In this document: positions 17,348-26,510 of the stretch, one piece after another | Numbering within the stretch: position 1 is the stretch's first letter | How the letters are laid out: each line of letters begins with the position of its first letter | DNA from: Hydrogenophaga intermedia | GTDB taxonomy: Bacteria > Pseudomonadota > Gammaproteobacteria > Burkholderiales > Burkholderiaceae_C | DNA length: 52,269 nt | Assembly (NCBI RefSeq): GCF_000723405.1 | Contig: NZ_CCAE010000033.1 | Span: 1 to 52,269 of the forward strand | Reading direction: 5' to 3' | Notes under the pieces: model-generated | The model's database searches: none | Seen by the model: the letters and a program-made list of their open reading frames with translations, nothing else | Told to the model about the DNA's origin: nothing | Translations under genes and position numbers: made by a program

Positions 17348-17659
17348 ATGGCACTGCGCGCGATCCCCATCCGTAGGGCTGGCAACCGAGAAAACCTGTT
17401 CATGGGTGGCGACCGCGAGCTGGTGATGTTCTCGGGCCTGCTGGCCGGTGCGCTGATTTTCAGCGCCCAAGAACTGAGGGCAACGGTGTTCGGCATCGCC
17501 TTGTGGTTCGGCGCGTTGTTCGTGCTGCGCCTCATGGCGAAGTCTGACCCGAAGCTGCGACACGTGTACCTGCGGCACCGCCGGTACAAGCCGTATTACC
17601 CGGCTCGCAGCACGCCCTTCCGTGAAAACACGCCGAGTCAAGGGAAGCAATACAAATGA
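17348..17659 (+). CDS. trbD: TrbD, VirB3-like membrane protein
   Basis: TrbD, 103 residues, small inner-membrane component of the type IV secretion system (VirB3 family). Short basic N terminus, then two hydrophobic stretches (MFSGLLAGALIFSAQ and FGIALWFGALFVLRLM), then a basic tail with HVYLRHRRYKPYY. It begins three bases after trbC and overlaps trbE by four bases, so TrbD and the TrbE ATPase are made together, consistent with VirB3-VirB4 partnership. Confidence 0.93.
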   Translation: MALRAIPIRRAGNRENLFMGGDRELVMFSGLLAGALIFSAQELRATVFGIALWFGALFVLRLMAKSDPKLRHVYLRHRRYKPYYPARSTPFRENTPSQGKQYK

Positions 17660-20214
17660 TCGAAGCAATCGCAATTGGCATTGCTGTACTCGGTGCGGTT
17701 CTGTTGCTCATCCTCTTTGCCCGTATCCGTCAGGTCGATGCCGAGCTGAAGCTCAAGAAGCATCGGTCGAAGGACGCGGGCCTGGCCGACTTGCTCAACT
17801 ATGCCGCCGTGGTCGATGACGGCGTGATCGTGGGCAAGAACGGCTCCTTCATGGCCTCATGGCTGTACAAGGGGGATGACAACGCCAGCAGCACCGAAGA
17901 ACAGCGGGAAATGGTGTCCTTCCGCATCAACCAGGCCCTGGCGGGCCTGGGCAGCGGCTGGATGGTTCATGTCGATGCCGTGCGCCGGCCGGCACCCAAC
18001 TACTCCGAGCGCGGCGTCTCCACCTTCACCGATCCAGTGTCGGCCGCCATAGACGAGGAACGCCGGCGGCTCTTCCAGGGCCTGGGCACGATGTACGAAG
18101 GGCACTTCGTGTTCACCGTGACCTGGTTTCCGCCGGTGCTGGCCCAGCGCAAGTTCGTTGAGCTGATGTTTGACGACGATGCGGTGACGCCCGACCACAC
18201 GGCCCGCACCGTGGGCCTCATCGACCAGTTCAAGCGCGAAATCCGTAGCCTGGAATCGCGCCTGTCCTCGGCCGTCAAGCTCACGCGCCTGTGCGGCCAC
18301 AAGATCGCCACGGAAGAGGGCAGGGAAGTCACGCATGACGACTTCCTGAGCTGGTTGCAGTTCTGCGTGACGGGCAACTTTCACCCGGTGCAGCTCCCCA
18401 GCAATCCGATGTACTTGGACGCCGTGATCGGCGGGCAAGAGCTGTGGGGCGGCGTCGTGCCCAAGATCGGCCGCAAGTTCATCCAGGTGGTGTCCCTCGA
18501 AGGCTTCCCCTTGGAGTCAACGCCTGGCCTGCTGTCGGCCCTGGCCGAGCTGCCGAGTGAATATCGCTGGTCGAGCCGCTTCATCTTCATGGATCAGCAC
18601 GAGTCCTTGAAGCACCTGGACAAGTTTCGCAAGAAGTGGAAGCAGAAGATTCGCGGCTTCTTCGACCAGGTTTTCAACACCAATACCGGCAGCGTCAACC
18701 AGGACGCGGCAACGATGGTGGCCGATGCCGAGGCGGCTATCGCCGAGGTCAACAGCGGCTTGGTGGCCGCCGGCTACTTCACCAGCGTTGTCGTGCTGAT
18801 GGATGAAGATCGGGAGCGCCTGGCGGCCGCCGCGCTGTCGGTCGAAAAGGCCATCAACCGGCTGGCCTTCGCTGCGCGCATCGAGACGATCAACACGATG
18901 GACGCCTACCTGGGCAGCTTGCCCGGTCACGGCGTCGAGAACGTGCGCCGCCCGCTCATCAACACGATGAATCTGGCCGACCTGCTGCCGACAAGCTCCA
19001 TCTGGACGGGCAGCGCCACCGCGCCGTGCCCGATGTACCCGCCTCTGGCCCCGGCGCTCATGCACTGCGTCACTGTGGGCGCTACGCCCTTCCGGCTGAA
19101 CCTGCACGTGCGCGACCTGGGCCACACCTTCATGTTCGGCCCGACCGGCGCGGGCAAGTCCACGCACCTGGGCATCATCGCGGCGCAGCTCCGGCGCTAC
19201 GCCGGCATGTCGATCTACGCCTTCGACAAGGGCATGTCGATGTACCCGCTCGCGGCCGCAATCAATGCCGGCTCGAAGGGCAAGACCGGCCTGCACTTCA
19301 CGGTGGCCGCCGACGATGACCGCCTGGCCTTCTGCCCGCTCCAGTTCCTCGATACGAAGGCGGATCGGGCCTGGGCGATGGAGTGGATCGACACGATCCT
19401 TGCGCTCAACGGTGTGGACACCACGCCAGGGCAGCGCAACGAGATCGGCCACGCGATCATGAGCATGCACGCCAGCGGCGCGCGCACGCTCTCCGAGTTC
19501 TCGGTGACGATCCAGGACGAAGCGATCCGCGAGGCCATCAAGCAATACACGGTGGACGGCTCGATGGGCCACCTGCTCGATGCCGAAGAGGATGGCCTGT
19601 CGCTCTCCGACTTCACGGTGTTCGAGATCGAAGAGCTGATGAACCTCGGCGAGAAGTTCGCGCTGCCGGTGCTGCTGTACCTGTTCCGCCGCATCGAGCG
19701 CGGCCTTAAAGGCCAGCCTGCCGTCATCATCCTGGACGAAGCCTGGTTGATGCTGGGCCACCCGGCGTTCCGGGCCAAGATCAGGGAATGGCTCAAGGTG
19801 CTGCGCAAGGCGAATTGCCTGGTGCTGATGGCAACGCAGAGCCTTTCCGACGCGGCCAACTCGGGCATCTTGGATGTGATCGTGGAATCGACCGCGACCA
19901 AGATTTTCCTGCCGAACGTCTATGCCCGCGACGAGGACACGGCGGCGCTCTATCGCCGCATGGGCCTCAACAAGCGGCAAATCGAAATCCTGGCGACGGC
20001 GGTTCCCAAGCGTCAGTACTACTACGTCTCGGAGAACGGCCGCCGGCTCTATGACCTCGCCCTGGGGCCGCTTGCCCTGGCCTTCGTCGGCGCGTCCGAC
20101 AAGGAATCGGTCGCCGCCATCAAGAGCCTGCAAGCCAAGTTCGGCCATGCGTGGATCGATCACTGGCTGGCCGGCCGCAATCTGAATCTCAATGACTACC
20201 TGGAGGCCGCATGA
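17656..20214 (+). CDS. trbE: TrbE, VirB4-type ATPase
   Basis: TrbE, 852 residues, the large ATPase of the mating-pair apparatus, needed for pilus assembly and DNA transfer. One N-terminal transmembrane helix (residues 3-22), the CagE/VirB4 domain, then the P-loop FGPTGAGKST (about 494-503) and Walker B AVIILDEAWLML (about 690-700). The C-terminal part has VLMATQSLSDAANSG, the usual sensor motif. Full family length, no disruption. Overlaps trbD and trbF by four bases each. Confidence 0.96.
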   Translation: MIEAIAIGIAVLGAVLLLILFARIRQVDAELKLKKHRSKDAGLADLLNYAAVVDDGVIVGKNGSFMASWLYKGDDNASSTEEQREMVSFRINQALAGLGSGWMVHVDAVRRPAPNYSERGVSTFTDPVSAAIDEERRRLFQGLGTMYEGHFVFTVTWFPPVLAQRKFVELMFDDDAVTPDHTARTVGLIDQFKREIRSLESRLSSAVKLTRLCGHKIATEEGREVTHDDFLSWLQFCVTGNFHPVQLPSNPMYLDAVIGGQELWGGVVPKIGRKFIQVVSLEGFPLESTPGLLSALAELPSEYRWSSRFIFMDQHESLKHLDKFRKKWKQKIRGFFDQVFNTNTGSVNQDAATMVADAEAAIAEVNSGLVAAGYFTSVVVLMDEDRERLAAAALSVEKAINRLAFAARIETINTMDAYLGSLPGHGVENVRRPLINTMNLADLLPTSSIWTGSATAPCPMYPPLAPALMHCVTVGATPFRLNLHVRDLGHTFMFGPTGAGKSTHLGIIAAQLRRYAGMSIYAFDKGMSMYPLAAAINAGSKGKTGLHFTVAADDDRLAFCPLQFLDTKADRAWAMEWIDTILALNGVDTTPGQRNEIGHAIMSMHASGARTLSEFSVTIQDEAIREAIKQYTVDGSMGHLLDAEEDGLSLSDFTVFEIEELMNLGEKFALPVLLYLFRRIERGLKGQPAVIILDEAWLMLGHPAFRAKIREWLKVLRKANCLVLMATQSLSDAANSGILDVIVESTATKIFLPNVYARDEDTAALYRRMGLNKRQIEILATAVPKRQYYYVSENGRRLYDLALGPLALAFVGASDKESVAAIKSLQAKFGHAWIDHWLAGRNLNLNDYLEAA

Positions 20215-20999
20215 GCTTTGCCGACACCCTCAAGGGCTTGATCTTCAAGAAGCCCGCCACGGCCGCAGGACGCGACAAGCGCGACCCTCGGCACACGGAT
20301 GAAACGCTGGAAGGCGGCCGCCGCGAGGGCGAAGCCGAGAACCCTTATCTGGCCGCTCGTCGCACCTGGAACGATCACGTGGGCGGCGTCGTGTCGTCTC
20401 GCCAGACCTGGCAAGTGATCGGCATCTTGTCGCTGTTGATCGCGCTCGCCGGCGTCGGCGGCGTGATCCACATCGGCAGCCAGTCGAAGTTCATCCCCTA
20501 CGTGGTGGAAGTGGACAAGCTCGGCCAGACCGTGGCGGCCGGCCCGGTGCAAGCGGCCTCGAAGGCCGATGCGCGGGTCATCCATGCGACGGTCGCCGAG
20601 TTCATCACCGATGCCCGCACGGTCACGCCGGACGTGGCCTTGCAGCGCCGCTCTGTGTTCCGCGTGTACGCCAAGCTGTCGCCCAACGATCCGGCCACGC
20701 CAAAGATGAATGAGTGGTTGAACGGCACCCCGGATTCCAGCCCGTTCCGTCGCGCCGAAAAGGAAATGGTGAACGTCGAGATCAAGACGGCCATCCCGCA
20801 GACGCCGGACACCTGGCAAGTCGAGTGGGAAGAAACCGCCCGCGACCGCCAAGGCACACCGAAGGGCAAGCCCGCGATCTGGCGTGCGCTGGTCACTGTG
20901 TACGTCGCCGAAGTCACGCCGCAAACCACGGATGAGCAACTTCGGAACAACCCCCTAAGCGTGTACGTGCGGGACTACTCCTGGTCGCGCGTTCAATGA
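20211..20999 (+). CDS. trbF: TrbF, VirB8-like component
   Basis: TrbF, 262 residues, inner-membrane assembly factor of the secretion channel (VirB8 family). A cytoplasmic N terminus of about 65 residues, one transmembrane helix (WQVIGILSLLIALAGVGGVI), then a periplasmic VirB8-fold domain. KFIPYVVEVDKLGQ and the C-terminal NPLSVYVRDYSWSR are typical. ATGA overlap with trbE at the start and a four-base overlap region toward trbG at the end, so the gene is embedded in a coupled operon. Confidence 0.94.
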   Translation: MSFADTLKGLIFKKPATAAGRDKRDPRHTDETLEGGRREGEAENPYLAARRTWNDHVGGVVSSRQTWQVIGILSLLIALAGVGGVIHIGSQSKFIPYVVEVDKLGQTVAAGPVQAASKADARVIHATVAEFITDARTVTPDVALQRRSVFRVYAKLSPNDPATPKMNEWLNGTPDSSPFRRAEKEMVNVEIKTAIPQTPDTWQVEWEETARDRQGTPKGKPAIWRALVTVYVAEVTPQTTDEQLRNNPLSVYVRDYSWSRVQ

Positions 21000-21016
21000 A
21001 CCCAAGGACATTCACC

Positions 21017-21910
21017 ATGAAGAAAATCTTTTCCGTTGTCGCCTTGGGCGCTGCGCTGCTGTCGCCCACCCTGGCCCTGGCCGCCGATGACCTGGCCGAC
21101 AAGTATTTCACCGGCAAGAACCCGACGCTGACGCCTCAAGAGCGCGCGGCCATCGACATTGCGAAGCGATGGAACGCGGGCGCTGCCACCGGCATGAGGC
21201 CCGTCGCCGGCTCGAATGGCGCGATCAAGTTCCTGTTCGGCGCGCAGCAGCCCAGCATCGTGTGCGCAGTGCTCCAGGTGTGCGACGTGGCCTTGCAGCC
21301 CGGCGAGCAAGTCAACTCGATCAACCTGGGCGACACGGCCCGGTGGACGGTCGAGCCGGCCATCACCGGCAGCGGCCCCAACGAAGTGCAGCACCTGGTC
21401 ATCAAGCCGATGGACGTTGGCCTGGAAACCAGCCTCATCGTGACGACGAACCGCCGTGCCTATCACCTTCGCCTGCGCTCGCATCGCACCGAGTACATGC
21501 CGCAAGTCTCGTTCACCTACCCCGAGGACGCGCTTGCGAAGTGGGACGCGATCCAGCGCCGCGAAACGCAGGAGCGCACCGACCGCACGATCCCGCAGAC
21601 CGGCGAGTACCTGGGCGATCTCAACTTCGACTATGACCTGTCCGGCTCAACGAGCTGGAAGCCGGTGCGCGTGTTCAACGATGGCCGCAAGACCATCATC
21701 GAAATGCCGGGGACGATGGAGCAAACCGAAGCGCCGACGCTCCTGGTCGTGCGCCGCGAGGGTGGTCTGTTCCGCGACGAGGAAACCGTGATGGTGAACT
21801 ACCGCGTGCAGGGCAATCGCTACATCGTGGACACGGTGTTTGACCGCGCGATCCTGATTGCCGGTGTTGGTGGAAGCCAAGACCGCGTGACCATCACCCG
21901 GAGGAAATGA
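21017..21910 (+). CDS. trbG: TrbG, VirB9-like component
   Basis: TrbG, 297 residues, periplasmic/outer-membrane core protein of the secretion channel (VirB9 family). The start at 21017 is chosen because it gives a clean signal peptide (MKKIFSVVALGAALLSPTLALA) and follows AAGGA; an ATG at 20996 overlapping the trbF stop would only add a short leader. RAYHLRLRSHR and the C-terminal beta-rich region (PVRVFNDGRKTIIEMP, RYIVDTVFDRAIL) are characteristic. It would bind TrbH and TrbI. Confidence 0.94.
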   Translation: MKKIFSVVALGAALLSPTLALAADDLADKYFTGKNPTLTPQERAAIDIAKRWNAGAATGMRPVAGSNGAIKFLFGAQQPSIVCAVLQVCDVALQPGEQVNSINLGDTARWTVEPAITGSGPNEVQHLVIKPMDVGLETSLIVTTNRRAYHLRLRSHRTEYMPQVSFTYPEDALAKWDAIQRRETQERTDRTIPQTGEYLGDLNFDYDLSGSTSWKPVRVFNDGRKTIIEMPGTMEQTEAPTLLVVRREGGLFRDEETVMVNYRVQGNRYIVDTVFDRAILIAGVGGSQDRVTITRRK

Positions 21911-21912
21911 CT

Positions 21913-22365
21913 ATGCGCAAGATCATCATCGCCGCGCTGTTCGTCCTCGCCCTGGGCGGCTGCGCCACTACCGGCCAATACGGCAACTTCGTCCCGCCGA
22001 CTGCTGCGGTCGATCAGCAGCAGCTCGCCCGCGAAGCGGTGCAGCAGCTCGCCGTGCTGTACCCGCCGGCCAAGACCCGCCTGGAGCTTCAACAGGCCAC
22101 GCCTGATGCCTTCGGCCAGGCCCTGGTGCTGACGCTGCGCGAGCGCGGCTATGCCCTCCTGGAGTTCAACCCGGCCAGCGCGAAGGTGCAGGCCACGGCG
22201 GGCAGCGAGCCGGCGGGCCTGCCGTTGCGCTACGTGCTCGACCAGGCCGGCGACTCCAACCTGTACCGCCTGACTCTGTTGGTCGGCAATCAATCCATCA
22301 CCCGCCCGTACCTGGTGCAAGACGGCAGCTTTGCGCCGGCTGGGTATTGGGTGCGCAAGGAGTGA
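21913..22365 (+). CDS. trbH: TrbH, VirB7-like lipoprotein
   Basis: TrbH, 150 residues, outer-membrane lipoprotein of the mating-pair channel. The start MRKIIIAALFVLALGGCATTG at 21913 follows GGAGG; an ATG at 21907 overlaps the trbG stop and adds only two residues. The lipobox LGGC puts the lipidated cysteine at residue 17. The rest is periplasmic and predicted to pair with TrbG, as VirB7 does with VirB9. Larger than classical VirB7, as normal for TrbH. Confidence 0.92.
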   Translation: MRKIIIAALFVLALGGCATTGQYGNFVPPTAAVDQQQLAREAVQQLAVLYPPAKTRLELQQATPDAFGQALVLTLRERGYALLEFNPASAKVQATAGSEPAGLPLRYVLDQAGDSNLYRLTLLVGNQSITRPYLVQDGSFAPAGYWVRKE

Positions 22366-22368
22366 CCT

Positions 22369-23745
22369 ATGAGTGACCAAGCCGATCAAATGGCACCTGA
22401 CGCCTCGCCGGGCGCGGTGTCGAAGAAGTCCGGCGTGCGGCGTGTCAACAACGTGCCGATGTACATCCTCGCGGGCGCGCTGGGTGCCTTCCTGTTGGTG
22501 ATGATGCTGGTCGCGGCGGATCGTGCTGCGAAGCAGAACGCCCCGGCGCAAGGTGCGGCCGAGAAGGCGGGCAACACGTCGATGTTCGCCAAGGAAATCG
22601 TCGGCGACAGGCAGGGCGGCACCGTAGAGCCGGCCTCGATGCTCAAGCCGCCGGAGCTGCCAACCGGGCAAGAGCCTGCGCCGGTGCTTGTCGCGCGCCC
22701 CGATCTGGACGCGCCGCCACCGCCGCCCGGCGGCAACCTGGGCCAGCCGGTGCATGACGATGAAGCCGACCGCATCCGCATGGCGAAGCTGCAAATGTTC
22801 CAGGAAGCGGTCAAGGCCAAGACCGGCGTTCGTGTGGACGCGCCGCGTAGCAGCGGCTCCACGGGCACGCAGCCGGGCACGCCGCAGACCCGCGACGAAA
22901 TGCTGTCTCGCCTGGCCGCTGTGCGGTCGCAGATAAGCGCGCAGCAGGCCACCGACCCGACCGCCGCCTATCAGGCACGGCTCGCGCAGCTTCGCGCCTC
23001 GGGCGTCGGCGGCCAGCAGGCCGGCGGCGGCATGGGTGGTGGTGCGCCGCAGCTCCTGCAAACGGCCAACAGCCAGGGTAAGAACTACGGGCAGTTCGCA
23101 GCGAGCGGCGAGGGCGACCGTTGGCGGCTGGACTCCCAGCCCGAAGCGCCTCGTTCGCCCTTCGAGCTGCGCGCCGGCTTCGTGGTGCCGGCCACGCTCA
23201 TTTCGGGGATCAACTCCGACTTGCCGGGCCAGATCATGGCCCAGGTCGCGCAGAACGTGTACGACACGCCGACCGGCAAGCATCTGCTCATCCCGCAAGG
23301 CTCGCGCCTGGTCGGGTCGTATTCGAGCGATGTTGCCTACGGCCAGCAGCGCGTGCTTGTGGCCTGGCAGCGCATCGTGTTCCCGGACGGGAAGGCGATG
23401 GACATTGGCACGATGCCAGGCGCGGACGGTGCCGGATACGCGGGCTTCAATGACCAGGTGAATAACCACTACCTGCGCGTGTTTGGCTCGGCCTTCCTCA
23501 TGTCCGGCGTCGTCGCCGCCGTGAGCATGAGCCAGGACAACAGCAATTCAACCGGCAATCAGCAGCGCGCCAGCGATGCTTTGAGCGAAGCACTTGGGCA
23601 AGTGCTGGGCAACACCATCGCTCAAATTATTTCCAAGAACCTGAGCATTGCTCCGACCTTGGAAATCCGCCCCGGCTATCGGTTCAACGTCATCGTGACC
23701 AAGGACATGACGTTCTCGAAGCCGTATCAATCCTTTGACTATTAA
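22369..23745 (+). CDS. trbI: TrbI, VirB10-like component
   Basis: TrbI, 458 residues, spans from inner to outer membrane in the secretion core (VirB10 family). Cytoplasmic N terminus, one membrane helix (MYILAGALGAFLLVMMLVAA, about 28-48), a long Pro/Gly/Gln-rich periplasmic linker (about 90-240), then the conserved VirB10 domain: RAGFVVPATLISGINSDLPG, LIPQGSRLVGSYSS and PGYRFNVIVTKDMTF. The C-terminal domain forms the outer-membrane cap with TrbG and TrbH. AAGGAG precedes the start. Confidence 0.95.
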   Translation: MSDQADQMAPDASPGAVSKKSGVRRVNNVPMYILAGALGAFLLVMMLVAADRAAKQNAPAQGAAEKAGNTSMFAKEIVGDRQGGTVEPASMLKPPELPTGQEPAPVLVARPDLDAPPPPPGGNLGQPVHDDEADRIRMAKLQMFQEAVKAKTGVRVDAPRSSGSTGTQPGTPQTRDEMLSRLAAVRSQISAQQATDPTAAYQARLAQLRASGVGGQQAGGGMGGGAPQLLQTANSQGKNYGQFAASGEGDRWRLDSQPEAPRSPFELRAGFVVPATLISGINSDLPGQIMAQVAQNVYDTPTGKHLLIPQGSRLVGSYSSDVAYGQQRVLVAWQRIVFPDGKAMDIGTMPGADGAGYAGFNDQVNNHYLRVFGSAFLMSGVVAAVSMSQDNSNSTGNQQRASDALSEALGQVLGNTIAQIISKNLSIAPTLEIRPGYRFNVIVTKDMTFSKPYQSFDY

Positions 23746-23761
23746 CGCCAGGAGAAAGCAC

Positions 23762-24535
23762 ATGAAGCAGAAGTTTTTAGCCGCTAAAGTCGCTCTCGCC
23801 GTCACTCTGATGGCCGGGTCGATCACCACCATGACGCCCGCGCAGGCCGGCATTCCCGTCATCGACGGCGGGAACCTGGTTCAAAACGTCATGTCCGCCA
23901 TCGAGAACGTGGCGCAGACGCTCAAGCAAATTGAGCAATATCAGACGCAGCTCCAGCAGTACGAAAACATGATCCAGAACACGGTCGCGCCGGCGGCCTA
24001 TATCTGGGATCAGGCGCAGTCCACCATCAACGGATTGATGGCCGCCACCGACACGCTGAACTACTACAAGAACCAGCTCGGCAGCGTCGATAGCTACCTG
24101 GGCAAGTTCCAGGACGTGGCCTACTACCGCAGCTCGCCGTGCTTCAACGGCACGGGGGGTTGCACGCCCGCCGAACAGGCCGCGATGGCTGAAAACCGCC
24201 GCCTGGCGAGTGAGAGCCAGAAGAAGGCGAACGATGCCATGTTCAAGGGCCTGGATCGGCAGCAGGACGCCTTGAGAAGCGACGCGCAACGGCTCCAGCA
24301 GCTCCAGTCCGCCGCCCAAGGTGCCACCGGCCAGATGCAGGCCATCGGCTACGCCAACCAGCTCGCCAGCCAGCAGGCAAACCAGCTTCTGCAAATCCGT
24401 GGCCTCCTGGTCGCGCAGCAGAACGCCATCGCCACGCGGATGCAGGCCGAAGCCGACCGTGAATCCCAGCAGCAGGCCGCGTCCGAGGCGCTGCGCAAGG
24501 GCGAATACAAGCCCAGCGCGGCCCGTAATTGGTAA
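23762..24535 (+). CDS. trbJ: TrbJ, VirB5-like exported protein
   Basis: TrbJ, 257 residues, minor pilus component of the VirB5 type. Start at 23762 after CAGGAG. The signal peptide runs to about residue 28 (MAGSITTMTPAQA). The mature protein is almost all helical with many glutamines (QIEQYQTQLQQYENMIQN; RLQQLQSAAQGATGQMQAIG). A CFNGTGGC loop holds two cysteines. A perfect KorB operator (23776-23788) lies inside the signal-peptide codons (FLAAK). Confidence 0.93.
   Translation: MKQKFLAAKVALAVTLMAGSITTMTPAQAGIPVIDGGNLVQNVMSAIENVAQTLKQIEQYQTQLQQYENMIQNTVAPAAYIWDQAQSTINGLMAATDTLNYYKNQLGSVDSYLGKFQDVAYYRSSPCFNGTGGCTPAEQAAMAENRRLASESQKKANDAMFKGLDRQQDALRSDAQRLQQLQSAAQGATGQMQAIGYANQLASQQANQLLQIRGLLVAQQNAIATRMQAEADRESQQQAASEALRKGEYKPSAARNW
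23776..23788. promoter_or_regulatory. KorB operator O_B inside trbJ
   Basis: TTTAGCCGCTAAA, perfect, within the first ten codons of trbJ and far from any obvious promoter. Confidence 0.9.
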
Positions 24536-24544
24536 GGGGGAATG

Positions 24545-24766
24545 ATGCGATTAGCTAACCCGTTGATCCTGGCAGCGGCCGCCCTCGCGGCGGCCCTGCT
24601 GGCCGGCTGCGAGAAGAAGCCCGAGCCGGTGACGCTGCCCGAAGTGAGCGCCGAAAACTGCAAGCCCGAGAACATCGCCAAGCTCGATAAGAGCGTGCAA
24701 GAGGCGTTTTCATCGCAGTGCCTGCGGGCCGGCTCGTTCAAACCTAGCGAACCTAAATCCTGGTGA
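24545..24766 (+). CDS. trbK: TrbK entry-exclusion lipoprotein
   Basis: TrbK, 73 residues, exclusion lipoprotein that stops a cell carrying the plasmid from receiving another IncP copy. The signal sequence MRLANPLILAAAALAAALLAGC has a lipobox LAGC, giving a mature lipidated protein of about 52 residues. Two further cysteines (ENCKPEN, SSQCLR) lie in the mature part. An ATG at 24542 is an alternative start; 24545 has better spacing from GGGGGA. Unlike the core channel proteins it acts in the recipient. Confidence 0.92.
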   Translation: MRLANPLILAAAALAAALLAGCEKKPEPVTLPEVSAENCKPENIAKLDKSVQEAFSSQCLRAGSFKPSEPKSW

Positions 24767-24777
24767 GGTGCTGACGT

Positions 24778-26493
24778 ATGAGAATGCCAGCCAGCTTGAA
24801 ACTCGCCCTGCCGCTGCTCGTTTGGCTGGCGTTCTTTGTCGGGGACGCACAAGCCCAAGCCTTGGACAGTGCGGGCCTCTTCGATGACGTTCTGAATCGC
24901 TACAACACCGCCGCCAGCGGCTGGGCCGGGGTCATCACCGATGCCGCGTCCTGGTTGTTCTGGCTGCTAGTGGTGATCTCGATGGTCTGGACGTTCGGCA
25001 TGATGGCCTTGCGCAAGGCCGACATTGGCGAGTTCTTCGCGGAGCTTGTCCGCTTCACCATCTTCACCGGCTTTTTCTGGTGGTTGCTGACGAACGGGCC
25101 GAACTTCGCTTCAACGATCTATGCGTCGCTGCGCCAGGTGGCCGGCAACGCGACCGGCCTGGGTCAAGCCTTGTCGCCTTCCGGCATTGTCGATATCGGC
25201 TTTGCGATCTTCTACCAGGTGATGGATCAGTCCTCGGTGTGGTCGCCGGTGGACAGCATGGCCGGCATCCTCATGGCCGTGGCCATCCTGGTCGTGCTCG
25301 CCCTCATCGGCGTGAACATGCTCCTTCTCTTGGCGTCCGGTTGGGTGCTCGCCTATGGCGGTGTGTTCTTCCTCGGCTTCGGTGGAAGCCGTTGGACTTC
25401 CGACATGGCGATCAACTATTACAAGACCGTGCTGGGCGTGGCCGCGCAGCTCATGGCGATGGTTCTCTTGGTCGGCATCGGAAAGACCTTCCTGGATGAC
25501 TACTACGCCCGCATGAGCGCAGGGATCAACCTCAAGGAAATGGGCGTGATGCTCATCGTCTGCGTGATCCTGCTGGCCCTGGTCAACAAGATTCCGGCAC
25601 TCATTGCCGGGATCATCACCGGCGCGAGCGTCGGCGGTGCCGGCATCGGCAACTTCGGCGCAGGCGCAGCCCTTGGTGCCGCAGGCATGGCCGCAGCAGC
25701 AGCGGCAACCGGCGGTGCTGCCTTGGCCGCCGGCGCGGCCTCGGCCGCCGGCGGTGCGTCGGCGGTCATGGCCGCCTTCTCGAAGGCAAACGAGAACGTC
25801 TCTTCCGGCTCGGATGTGATGTCCATGCTGGGCGGTGGTGGCGGCGACTCGGGCGGCGGTGGCGGTGGCGGCGGTGAAGCCGGCACAAGCACGCCCCTTG
25901 CTCAAGCCGCCGGCTTTAGCGGCGGCGGCGGTGGCGACTCGGGCGGCAGCGGCGGCGGCGGCGGCGAGTCGAAGGGCGGCGACAAGGGCGGGGACAAGGG
26001 CGGCTCCAGCTCGAAGGGCGGCGATGCCGGCGGCTCCAAGGCCAGCGGCGGCGATGGTGGCAGCTCTAAGCCCGGCCAGGGTTCCGGCGGCCAGCAGGGC
26101 CAGGGGGCAGGGCAGGGCGGCCAGCAGGACGCACCAGGCAGCACCGGCCCCGGCATGCTGGCCTCGGCCGCATCGGCGCTTGGCAAGGCCGGCCGCGTAA
26201 CGGCCGACGCCGGCGCGAACTTGGCGAAGGGTGTGGGCGCGGTCGCGGCCGCGAAGGCCGCCGGCATGCGCGACTCGGCGATGGAGCGCATCGCCGACAC
26301 CACCGGCGGAAAGATCGCCGCCGCGATCAAGGCGCAGGGCGGCAGCTCGGCCGACACGAACATCGACGTTCCCGATCAACAACCCTCGCCGACCTTCGGC
26401 GACAACAGCCTGGCGGGAGCTAACAGCTCTGCCGATCCCGAGTCCGAAGTGGCCGCGTTCCGCGATGGCGGCCGCAACGACAAATCTGCGTAA
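24778..26493 (+). CDS. trbL: TrbL, VirB6-like polytopic membrane protein
   Basis: TrbL, 571 residues, inner-membrane channel component (VirB6 family). Signal-like N terminus to about residue 27, then at least five hydrophobic segments up to about residue 325, including SWLFWLLVVISMVWTFGMMA and LLASGWVLAYGGVFFLGF. From about residue 345 to 465 the sequence is an extreme low-complexity tail of Gly, Ser, Asp and Lys (GGDKGGDKGG, SSKGGDAGGSK), followed by an Ala-rich end. The tail is presumably unstructured and variable between plasmids. Confidence 0.94.
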   Translation: MRMPASLKLALPLLVWLAFFVGDAQAQALDSAGLFDDVLNRYNTAASGWAGVITDAASWLFWLLVVISMVWTFGMMALRKADIGEFFAELVRFTIFTGFFWWLLTNGPNFASTIYASLRQVAGNATGLGQALSPSGIVDIGFAIFYQVMDQSSVWSPVDSMAGILMAVAILVVLALIGVNMLLLLASGWVLAYGGVFFLGFGGSRWTSDMAINYYKTVLGVAAQLMAMVLLVGIGKTFLDDYYARMSAGINLKEMGVMLIVCVILLALVNKIPALIAGIITGASVGGAGIGNFGAGAALGAAGMAAAAAATGGAALAAGAASAAGGASAVMAAFSKANENVSSGSDVMSMLGGGGGDSGGGGGGGGEAGTSTPLAQAAGFSGGGGGDSGGSGGGGGESKGGDKGGDKGGSSSKGGDAGGSKASGGDGGSSKPGQGSGGQQGQGAGQGGQQDAPGSTGPGMLASAASALGKAGRVTADAGANLAKGVGAVAAAKAAGMRDSAMERIADTTGGKIAAAIKAQGGSSADTNIDVPDQQPSPTFGDNSLAGANSSADPESEVAAFRDGGRNDKSA

Positions 26494-26510
26494 CCAAAGG
26501 AGTGTTCATC

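Noticed and set aside
18517..20163. 548-codon minus-strand ORF opposite trbE
   Set aside because: Antisense shadow of the VirB4-type gene; composition is His/Arg/Gln-rich and no domain is visible.
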